Below the pieces are notes generated by a model. That model ran no database searches. It worked only from the letters and a program-made list of their open reading frames with translations, and had not been told where the DNA came from. A stretch of DNA of 6,553 nucleotides. Source: Paludibacteraceae bacterium (GTDB lineage: Bacteria; Bacteroidota; Bacteroidia; Bacteroidales; Paludibacteraceae). The stretch covers positions 1-6,553 of the forward strand of contig JAFYMM010000030.1 of the NCBI GenBank assembly GCA_017550055.1, given 5' to 3'. Below are positions 1 to 6,000 of this stretch, piece by piece (positions within the stretch are counted from its first letter, which is position 1; every line of letters begins with the position of its first letter). The translations under genes were made by a program, and so were the position numbers.

Positions 1-1522
1 CCAAGAACCAACGGTCGTGCGAGATAACTACTGCGCAACCAGCAAATCCTTCAAGACCCTCTTCCAACGCACGCAATGTGTTCACGTCAATATCATTCGT
101 AGGCTCGTCGAGCAACAACACGTTAGCCTCCGATTTCAATGTCAATGCCAAGTGCAAGCGGTTACGCTCACCACCCGACAACACACCGCACAATTTCTCT
201 TGGTCTGCGCCTGTGAAGTTGAAACGGCTCAAATATGCGCGTGCATTGATTTCTCTACCTGCCACGCGAATAAATTCCGTACCGCCCGAAATCACCTCAT
301 ATATTGTCTTATTAGGGTCAATGTCTTTGTGCATTTGGTCCACATAGCCCACTTTCACAGTTTCACCCACTTCAAACGTACCGCTGTTCACTGTCTCTGT
401 GCCCATAATCATGCGGAATAGGGTAGTCTTACCCGCACCATTCGGACCAATGATACCTACGATACCGTTAGGTGGCAACATAAAGTTCAATCCCTCGAAC
501 AACAATCTATCGCCAAATGCTTTCGATACATCCACCGCATTGATAACCTTATTACCCAAGCGAGGACCATTAGGAATAAAGATTTCCAATTTTTCCTCTT
601 TTGCTTTTTGGTCTTCGTTGAGCAATGCATCGTACGAGTTCAAACGCGCTTTACCTTTAGCATGACGAGCCGATGGTGCCATACGAATCCATTCCAACTC
701 GCGTTCCAACGTCTTGCGACGTTTGCTTGCTTGTTTCTCTTCCAATGCCATACGAGCAGTCTTTTGGTCGAGCCAGCCAGAGTAGTTTCCTTTCCATGGA
801 ATACCTTCTCCGCGGTCCAATTCCAAAATCCAACCAGCCACATGGTCCAAGAAGTAGCGGTCGTGGGTTACAGCGATTACTGTACCTTTATATTGTTGTA
901 AGTGTTGTTCAAGCCAGTCAATAGACTCAGCGTCCAAGTGGTTGGTAGGCTCGTCGAGAAGCAACACATCAGGCTCTTGTAGCAACAATCGGCACAATGC
1001 CACACGTCTGCGCTCACCTCCTGAGAGGTTTTGCATCACAGCATCTTCGTCCGGACAGCGCAATGCGTCCATCGCACGCTCCAATTTCGAGTCAATATTC
1101 CAAGCGTCATGCGCATCAAGAAATTCTTGCACCTCTGCTTGTCTTGCCAACAATTTGTCAAAGTCTGCATCAGGGTCGCAAAAAGCCTCATTTATCTTCT
1201 CAAATTCGGCCAATTTATCCATAATTGGTTGCACACCCTCTTGCACAACCTCTTTTACAGTCTTATTTTCGTCGAATTTAGGCTCTTGTTCGAGATATCC
1301 CACCGAGTATCCAGGTGAGAATACCACTTCACCCTCGTATGATTTTTCGATACCCGCAATAATCTTCATCAACGTAGATTTACCCGAACCATTCAAACCA
1401 ATGATACCAATTTTTGCACCATAGAAGAACGAAAGGTAAATGTTTTTCAATACTTGTTTATGCGGTGGAAATGTTTTACTTACATTCACCATCGAAAAAA
1501 TAATCTTTTTATCGTCAGCCAT
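1..1522 (-). CDS. ettA: Energy-dependent translational throttle protein EttA (ABC-F ATPase), C-terminus cut by window edge
   Basis: Cytoplasmic ABC-F ATPase. In E. coli, EttA binds the ribosomal E site and gates entry into elongation according to ATP/ADP level. The frame opens at ATG 1522 (MADDKKIIFSMVNVSK) and runs without a stop to the left edge, giving 507 residues; E. coli EttA has 555, so about 50 are missing. Seen directly: first Walker A GLNGSGKS (42-49), an arm region about 95-140, signature LSGGE (166-170), Walker B LLLDEPTNHLD (187-197, catalytic Glu 191), H-loop THDRYFL (219-225). The linker about 240-305 contains GIPWKGNYSGWLDQK and HAKGKARLNSYDALL, which fits the EttA P-site tRNA-interaction motif. 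The second half has Walker A GPNGAGKTT (359-367), LSGGE (448-452), LLLDEPTNDID (469-479) and HDRWFL (502-507). There are no membrane segments, so it is not a transporter. The EttA-type linker favours EttA over other ABC-F proteins. The start matches the family N-terminus; no clear Shine-Dalgarno is visible, as is usual in Bacteroidetes. Confidence 0.96.
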   Translation of the reverse strand, partial: MADDKKIIFSMVNVSKTFPPHKQVLKNIYLSFFYGAKIGIIGLNGSGKSTLMKIIAGIEKSYEGEVVFSPGYSVGYLEQEPKFDENKTVKEVVQEGVQPIMDKLAEFEKINEAFCDPDADFDKLLARQAEVQEFLDAHDAWNIDSKLERAMDALRCPDEDAVMQNLSGGERRRVALCRLLLQEPDVLLLDEPTNHLDAESIDWLEQHLQQYKGTVIAVTHDRYFLDHVAGWILELDRGEGIPWKGNYSGWLDQKTARMALEEKQASKRRKTLERELEWIRMAPSARHAKGKARLNSYDALLNEDQKAKEEKLEIFIPNGPRLGNKVINAVDVSKAFGDRLLFEGLNFMLPPNGIVGIIGPNGAGKTTLFRMIMGTETVNSGTFEVGETVKVGYVDQMHKDIDPNKTIYEVISGGTEFIRVAGREINARAYLSRFNFTGADQEKLCGVLSGGERNRLHLALTLKSEANVLLLDEPTNDIDVNTLRALEEGLEGFAGCAVVISHDRWFL

Positions 1523-1655
1523 AAATTGTAAAAATAAAATCTAATAAAATTCCAAAATAATATCTATTTCCCAATCGCCTGTTTTATTGCGTTTTTTGTA
1601 ATTACCACTACGCAAAACTCCCATACCCACACGGGCGCAACAAAGCGAATGTAAT
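1523..1655 (-). promoter_or_regulatory. Putative ettA 5' leader with a weak hairpin
   Basis: If transcription starts a few bases below the predicted -7 element, ettA has an untranslated leader of about 130 nt, long for a constitutive gene. Within it, TTGCGT (1587-1592) is complementary to ACGCAA (1610-1615), giving a 6-bp stem with a 17-nt loop that contains the palindrome GTAATTAC (1598-1605). On the minus strand no U-tract follows the stem, so it does not look like a terminator. I recognise no riboswitch or ribosomal-protein leader. Both the leader length and the regulatory role are inferences. Confidence 0.3.
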
Positions 1656-1661
1656 CTGCTT

Positions 1662-1692
1662 GCAAAGTTACAACATTTTTTTAATTAACAAA
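1662..1692 (-). promoter_or_regulatory. Predicted Bacteroidetes-type promoter for ettA
   Basis: Read on the minus strand, TAACTTTGC (1670 down to 1662) matches the Bacteroidetes -7 consensus TAnnTTTG exactly. A TTTG (1692 down to 1689) lies 18 bases further upstream, close to the known -33/-7 spacing in Bacteroides. The start point would fall near 1655. This is the best two-part promoter in the window, and ettA is the only gene it could serve. Confidence 0.6.
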
Positions 1693-1817
1693 GGAAAAAA
1701 CACACTTTTTTTATAAAAACTCTCATTCCCCTCCAAAACTACATTTTTTATCGATTATCTACACCTTATTTTATCTGCATTTTATCTGCTCAATAGTAAC
1801 TCTTTTTCCTTACCCTC

Positions 1818-1861
1818 TAGCATACCTCATCATAGGATAACCATACTCTCACCATACCCTC
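1818..1861. repeat. Degenerate 11-bp tandem repeat, four units
   Basis: Four consecutive 11-base units: TAGCATACCTC, ATCATAGGATA, ACCATACTCTC and ACCATACCCTC. The last two differ at one position, the first is similar, and the second is the most diverged. The 11-base period is close to one helical turn. It lies just upstream of the ettA promoter region. A second 11-bp array of different sequence lies on the other side of the lipoprotein gene. Function unknown. Confidence 0.5.
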
Positions 1862-1899
1862 ACCTTTATTTTAATAGCATCCCTATCTTTACTAAAACA

Positions 1900-1944
1900 A
1901 TCTAGTACGTCTATAATATCCAGAATATCTAGTATATCTAAAAT
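1900..1944. repeat. 9-bp tandem repeat, five units
   Basis: Five 9-base units in a row: ATCTAGTAC, GTCTATAAT, ATCCAGAAT, ATCTAGTAT and ATCTAAAAT. The consensus is ATCTAGAAT or close to it. Because 9 is a multiple of 3, the minus strand reads as an in-frame ILDILDILD-like peptide, which explains the short open frame there. I see no sign that this peptide is a real product. The array is probably an intergenic minisatellite. Confidence 0.65.
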
Positions 1945-1991
1945 ACCTACTTTTCGTTTTCTTATTATCTTAGTTGAATTTCTGAAACAAA

Positions 1992-2004
1992 GTCCCGGAG
2001 GGAC
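1992..2004. repeat. Small hairpin of a REP-like pair
   Basis: GTCCC (1992-1996) and GGGAC (2000-2004) form a perfect 5-bp stem with a 3-base GGA loop. It lies 12 bases from a second, stronger hairpin (2017-2037). Two short GC-rich hairpins in AT-rich intergenic DNA resemble the paired palindromes of REP-type repeats. Whether this is multicopy cannot be judged from one window. Confidence 0.45.
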
Positions 2005-2016
2005 GAAATAACACAA

Positions 2017-2037
2017 ACAGGGGCTAATTGCCCCTGT
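2017..2037 (-). terminator. Probable intrinsic terminator of the lipoprotein gene
   Basis: ACAGGGGC (2017-2024) and GCCCCTGT (2030-2037) form a perfect 8-bp stem with a 5-base loop. On the minus strand the stem begins 24 bases after the lipoprotein stop codon and is followed by TTGTGTTATTT, a moderately T-rich tail. Position, stem strength and tail fit a rho-independent terminator. The tail is broken by G and A, and the same hairpin could be half of a REP-like pair, so the call is not certain. Confidence 0.55.
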
Positions 2038-2061
2038 CTGTAATATTATCACCTTTATAAA

Positions 2062-2481
2062 TTATTCTATAACATAAGTCCACCTTTCATTCCAAAAATA
2101 ACCATCTTTTGAAATATCATATTTTTCAAATTGCCACGATTCATCTATAATTACAGGTTTCTCATAAATTATAGTATCTCCATTTTTATCCTTAATTAGT
2201 AGATAGTCAAAATATTGGGTTGGAAACCAATGTCCTCCATCCCTAACTATTTTTTGAATTTGTGTCTTTTCTTGAGCTTTTAATGTTATTACATAAAGTG
2301 TTGTATCTTGTGGATTTACTCCAAAAGACGGATTGACTTCAAATTTTGCAAAATAATCCACATCTGTTTTATTATCAATGTAGTAATAGCATATAGTATG
2401 ATAATCAACAAGAATACCTCTATCACACGCAGTAAACAAAATCATCAAAGTCAAAAATAGATATTTTATACTATTTTTCAT
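2062..2481 (-). CDS. Predicted small lipoprotein of unknown function
   Basis: 139 residues. The N-terminus has Lys 2 and Lys 6, a hydrophobic stretch (7-16) and then LFTAC, a lipobox-like end that would place the lipidated cysteine at residue 19. This predicts export and membrane anchoring by signal peptidase II processing. After Cys comes DRG, with an acidic +2 residue. The mature part of about 120 residues is rich in aromatic and beta-favouring residues (CYYYIDN, TTLYVITLKA, QYFDYLLIKD) and ends FWNERWTYVIE; no further membrane segment is visible. I do not recognise a family, and a small beta-sandwich is only a guess. The gene looks monocistronic, with its own -7 motif and a downstream hairpin. 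It is much more AT-rich than its neighbours: bases 2101-2160 have 16 G+C in 60, against 29 in 60 for nifJ bases 5041-5100. That may mean transfer or weak selection. ATG 2481 is the only start that supplies the signal peptide. Confidence 0.8.
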   Translation of the reverse strand: MKNSIKYLFLTLMILFTACDRGILVDYHTICYYYIDNKTDVDYFAKFEVNPSFGVNPQDTTLYVITLKAQEKTQIQKIVRDGGHWFPTQYFDYLLIKDKNGDTIIYEKPVIIDESWQFEKYDISKDGYFWNERWTYVIE

Positions 2482-2524
2482 ATTCGTTTTTTTATTTAAG
2501 TTGTTTGATATTTATTTGGTTTTG

Positions 2525-2532
2525 CAAAGGTA
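2525..2532 (-). promoter_or_regulatory. -7 element of the lipoprotein gene promoter
   Basis: On the minus strand TACCTTTG (2532 down to 2525), followed by C, matches the Bacteroidetes -7 consensus TAnnTTTG. It lies about 44 bases upstream of the lipoprotein ATG, giving a leader of roughly 35-40 nt. No good TTTG is seen at the -33 position, only AT-rich sequence. Confidence 0.5.
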
Positions 2533-2600
2533 ATGATATTTTTTTATATTTGATAAGTTTTTTAGAAAAATATATTTGTTAAAATTTGAATTTTTCTATA

Positions 2601-2608
2601 TATCTTTG
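2601..2608 (+). promoter_or_regulatory. Possible plus-strand -7 element upstream of the repeat island
   Basis: TATCTTTG matches TAnnTTTG, and a TTTG at 2575-2578 lies 22 bases upstream, slightly long for a -33 partner. Transcription would start near 2615 and run through the 11-bp repeats, the palindrome and the 7-bp repeats toward nifJ. It could be a distal nifJ promoter, the promoter of a small untranslated RNA, or chance in AT-rich DNA. Confidence 0.3.
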
Positions 2609-2638
2609 TTGGATGATTACACTTTTATTATACCCTCT

Positions 2639-2682
2639 ACGAAGCATATACGAAGGATATACGAAACATATACGAAGGATAC
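2639..2682. repeat. 11-bp tandem repeat, four units
   Basis: Four consecutive 11-base units: ACGAAGCATAT, ACGAAGGATAT, ACGAAACATAT and ACGAAGGATAC. They differ at only one or two positions, and the array ends cleanly at ACAAAC. The near-helical period would place every unit on the same face of the DNA. No coding role is apparent. It lies between two plus-strand promoter motifs and upstream of nifJ. Confidence 0.8.
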
Positions 2683-2701
2683 ACAAACTTTTGTGATAAG
2701 C

Positions 2702-2751
2702 GAGAGCAGGGCCAAACTCGTTTGAGTCATGACGAGCGAACCAATGCTCTT
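2702..2751. repeat. Nested inverted repeat in a GC-richer intergenic island
   Basis: The outer arms AGAGCA (2703-2708) and TGCTCT (2745-2750) pair perfectly, with a further G-T wobble outside. The inner arms CTCGT (2717-2721) and ACGAG (2732-2736) pair around a 10-base loop. The result is a two-storey imperfect stem of about 50 bases. It has no T-tract, so it does not look like a terminator. It may be the core of a dispersed Bacteroidales intergenic repeat or the remnant end of a mobile element. That is inference: no transposase or clear target-site duplication is visible. Confidence 0.45.
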
Positions 2752-2801
2752 GAGCCGAAGGTCGAAAAATACAAAAATCACGCCCCAAGGACGTAAACAT
2801 A

Positions 2802-2833
2802 CTCCCTGCTCCCTGCTCCCTACTCCCTCCTCC
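2802..2833. repeat. 7-bp tandem repeat with a minus-strand G-quadruplex pattern
   Basis: CTCCCTG, CTCCCTG, CTCCCTA and CTCCCTC follow one another (2802-2829), then a partial CTCC. On the minus strand this gives four GGG runs (complements of 2804-2806, 2811-2813, 2818-2820 and 2825-2827) separated by three 4-base loops, which satisfies the usual G3+N1-7 pattern. It lies about 85 bases upstream of the predicted nifJ -7 element. Function unknown. Confidence 0.75.
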
Positions 2834-2911
2834 TTATTCTCTTTTTTTATGAATTTGATAAAAATATGATAAAAAAATAGAAATATTATACATAGGTATT
2901 GATTTTTTTTG

Positions 2912-2919
2912 TATCTTTG
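2912..2919 (+). promoter_or_regulatory. Predicted -7 element of the nifJ promoter
   Basis: TATCTTTG matches the Bacteroidetes TAnnTTTG consensus and is followed by TACG. Transcription would begin near 2926, giving a leader of roughly 110 nt. No clear TTTG lies 18-21 bases upstream. In the leader, GGATTTT (2946-2952) is complementary to AAAATCC (2989-2995), a weak long-range stem with a 36-nt loop. No Shine-Dalgarno is obvious before the ATG at 3035; the leader end is A/T-rich. Confidence 0.5.
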
Positions 2920-3034
2920 TACGATTTTTGGTATGATGCATAAGTGGATTTTATTTAAGCATTATACACTTGAAACTCTTTACGTTTGAAAATCCTTAAG
3001 AAACAAATATAATAACATTATTTTTGTGTTTATT

Positions 3035-6000
3035 ATGAAAGAAAAGAAATTTATTACATGTGATGGTAACCAAGCTGCTGCTCATATTTCGTATATGTTC
3101 AGCGAAGTGGCTGCTATTTATCCAATTACTCCGTCAAGTACAATGGCTGAGTATGTTGACGAATGGTCTGCAGCAGGCCGTAAAAACATTTTTGGTGAAA
3201 CTGTTCTTGTTCAAGAAATGCAATCTGAGGGTGGCGCAGCTGGTGCTGTGCATGGTTCTCTCCAAGCTGGTGCATTGACTACAACATATACTGCATCACA
3301 AGGTCTCTTGTTGATGATTCCTAATATGTATAAAATCGCTGGCGAATTGTTGCCTTGCGTATTCCACGTGTCTGCTCGTGCTTTGGCATCGCATGCTCTA
3401 TCTATTTTTGGTGACCACCAAGACGTGATGGCTTGCCGTCAAACTGGTTTTGCTATGTTGGCTGAAGGCTCAGTGCAAGAGGTTATGGACCTCGCTGCTG
3501 TGGCTCACCTTTCTACTATCAAAAGCCGTGTGCCTTTCATCAACTTCTTCGATGGTTTCCGTACTTCTCACGAAATACAAAAAATTGAAATGCTTGAGAA
3601 TGAAGACCTCGCAGGTCTTATCGACCAAGATGCTCTTGCTGCATTCCGTTCTCGCGCATTGACTCCTGAACGCCCAGTGGCTCGTGGTATGGCCGAAAAC
3701 CCTGACGTATTCTTCCAACATCGTGAGGCTTCTAACAGCTTCTACAATGCTGTGCCTGCTATCGTTGAAGAGTATATGAACGAAATCACTAAAATCACAG
3801 GTCGCAAATATGGCTTGTTCGATTATTATGGTGCCGAAGATGCTGAGCGTGTAATCATCGCTATGGGTTCAGTTACTGAAACTATTCGCGAAACTATCGA
3901 CTATTTGATGGAAAAAGGCGAAAAAGTAGGTCTCGTTGCTGTTCACCTCTATCGTCCATTCTCGGCTAAACACTTCTTGGCTGCTCTTCCTAAATCGGCT
4001 AAACGCATCGCTGTCCTCGACCGCACAAAAGAACCTGGTGCTACAGGCGAACCTCTTTATCTTGATGTTAAAGATGTTCTTTATGGTGCAGAAAATGCTC
4101 CTATCGTAGTAGGTGGTCGCTATGGTCTTGGCTCTAACGACACAACTCCAGCTCAAATCCTTGCAGTATACGAAAACTTGGCATTGCCACAACCTAAAAA
4201 TCTCTTCACTATCGGTATCGAAGATGACGTAACATTCACTTCTCTTCCTCGTCTTGAAGACATTACAGTGAATTCAGGCAATATGTTTAGAGGTAAATTC
4301 TATGGTTTGGGTGCTGACGGTACTGTAGGTGCTAACAAAAACTCTATCAAAATCATTGGCGACAATACTAATAAATATTGTCAAGCTTACTTCTCTTACG
4401 ACTCTAAAAAATCGGGTGGTTTCACATGTTCTCACCTCCGTTTTAGCGACGACCCTATCCGTTCTACTTATTTGGTAACTACTCCTAACTTCGTAGCTTG
4501 CCACGTTCAAGCTTACCTCCGTATGTACGATGTTACTCGTGGTTTGCAAAAGAACGGTACATTCCTTTTGAATACTGTATGGAGCGACGATGAATTGGCT
4601 AAAAACTTGCCTAACAAAGTGAAACGCTATTTCGCTCAAAACAATATCACTGTTTACTATATCAATGCTACTGCTATTGCTCAAGAAATTGGTCTTGGCA
4701 ACCGCACTAACACTATCCTCCAATCTGCTTTCTTCCGTATCACAGAGGTTATTCCTGTTGACCTTGCTATCGAGCAAATGAAGAAATTCATCCTCAAATC
4801 ATACGGCAAAAAAGGTGAAGATATCGTAAACAAAAACTACGCTGCTGTCGATCGTGGTGGCGAATACAAACAACTTACTGTTGATCCAGCATGGGCTACT
4901 CTCGAAGACGATGCAGTAGAACCAAACAACGACCCAGCATTCATCAACGAAGTTGTTCGTCCTATCAATGCTCAAGATGGTGACTTGTTGAAAGTTTCTG
5001 CTTTCAAAGGTCGTGAAGATGGCACTTGGATGCAAGGCACTGCTCAATACGAAAAACGTGGTGTGGCTGCATTCGTTCCTACTTGGAATGCCGACAACTG
5101 TATCCAATGTAACAAGTGTGCGTATGTATGTCCTCACGCATGTATCCGTCCATTCGTTATGACTGACGAAGAGAAAGCTGGCTTCTCTGCTGCTACTCTC
5201 GAAATGAAAGCTCCTGCTGCTATGAAAGGTATGCACTTCCGCATGCAAGTAGGCGTATTGGATTGTCTTGGTTGTGGCAACTGTGTTGACGTATGTCCAG
5301 GCAACCCTAAAGCTGGTGGTCCTGCTCTCAAAATGGTGGCTCTCGAAGGCGAATTGGCTGAGGCTGCTAATTGGGATTACCTTGTTAAAAATGTGAAAAC
5401 AAAACAACACCTCGTTGATACTAAAGCTAATGTGAAGAACTCGCAATTTGCAACTCCTCTCTTCGAGTTCTCTGGTGCTTGCTCTGGTTGTGGCGAAACT
5501 CCTTATGTGAAACTTATCACTCAACTCTTTGGCGACCGTCAAATCGTGGCTAATGCAACAGGTTGTTCTTCTATCTACTCTGGTTCAGTACCTTCTACTC
5601 CTTATACTACTAACGAAAAAGGTCAAGGTCCTGCATGGGCTAACTCTTTGTTCGAAGATTTCTGCGAATTTGGTCTTGGTATGACTCTTGCTAACGACAA
5701 AATGCGCGCTCGTCTTGTCGAACTTATGACTAAAGCTCAAACTTGCACTTGCTGCTCTGACGAGTTGAAAGGCTTGTTCTCTGCTTGGATTGCTGAGAAA
5801 GACGATGCTGATCGTTCTCGCGAACTTGCTGAGCAAATCCGTCCTCTTGTTGCTGCTTGCTCATGCGACATCTGCAAAGAGATTGCTTCGCTCGACCACT
5901 ATCTTGTGAAACGCTCTCAATGGATTATCGGTGGCGACGGTGCTTCTTACGATATCGGTTACGGCGGTCTCGACCACGTAATTGCTTCTGGCAAAGATGT

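Larger units (their letters stand above)
1523..2061. other. Intergenic region between ettA and the lipoprotein gene
   Basis: 539 bases with no convincing gene. From the ettA side it holds a long ettA leader, the ettA promoter, a plain AT-rich stretch (about 1693-1817), an 11-bp degenerate tandem repeat, a 9-bp tandem repeat, and two adjacent hairpins next to the lipoprotein gene. A 67-codon minus-strand frame (1849-2052) is best explained as the 9-bp repeat read in frame, since it spells a run of ILD-like triplets. It has no homology that I recognise. Confidence 0.7.
2482..3034. other. Divergent intergenic region between the lipoprotein gene and nifJ
   Basis: 553 bases without a convincing gene. 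The flanks (2482-2638 and 2836-3034) are very AT-rich and hold the promoter motifs. The middle (about 2639-2835) is richer in G+C. It contains, in order, an 11-bp tandem repeat, a short inverted repeat CACAAA-CT-TTTGTG (2682-2695), a nested palindrome and a 7-bp tandem repeat. The abrupt change in composition suggests an inserted or dispersed repeat element. A 73-codon minus-strand frame across it (2579-2800) runs through the repeats and has no promoter or family that I can support. Confidence 0.65.

Noticed and set aside
942..1424. 160-codon open frame on the plus strand
   Set aside because: Antisense to the first ATPase domain of ettA, whose Walker A, signature and Walker B motifs are all in the minus-strand frame. 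The same applies to the other plus-strand frames between 17 and 1318.
1849..2052. 67-codon minus-strand frame with an ILDILDILD run
   Set aside because: The run is the 9-bp tandem repeat translated in frame, and the frame also crosses both hairpins. No support as a gene.
2579..2800. 73-codon minus-strand frame in the divergent spacer
   Set aside because: It is made of the palindromic island and the 11-bp array read through; no signal peptide, domain or promoter. Better treated as a repeat element.
1818..2833. CRISPR array
   Set aside because: The repeats are 7-11 bp units placed head to tail with no unique spacers, and no cas gene is present.
4274..4777. 167-codon open frame on the minus strand
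   Set aside because: Antisense to the PFOR gamma-type domain and without promoter or domain; same cause as the other antisense frames at 3470-3721, 3869-4192, 5585-5836, 5861-6049 and 6236-6544.
4799..5542. 247-codon open frame on the minus strand
   Set aside because: It lies wholly antisense to the PFOR ferredoxin domain, whose cluster cysteines fix the real frame. The openness follows from biased codon use in nifJ; no recognisable motif.
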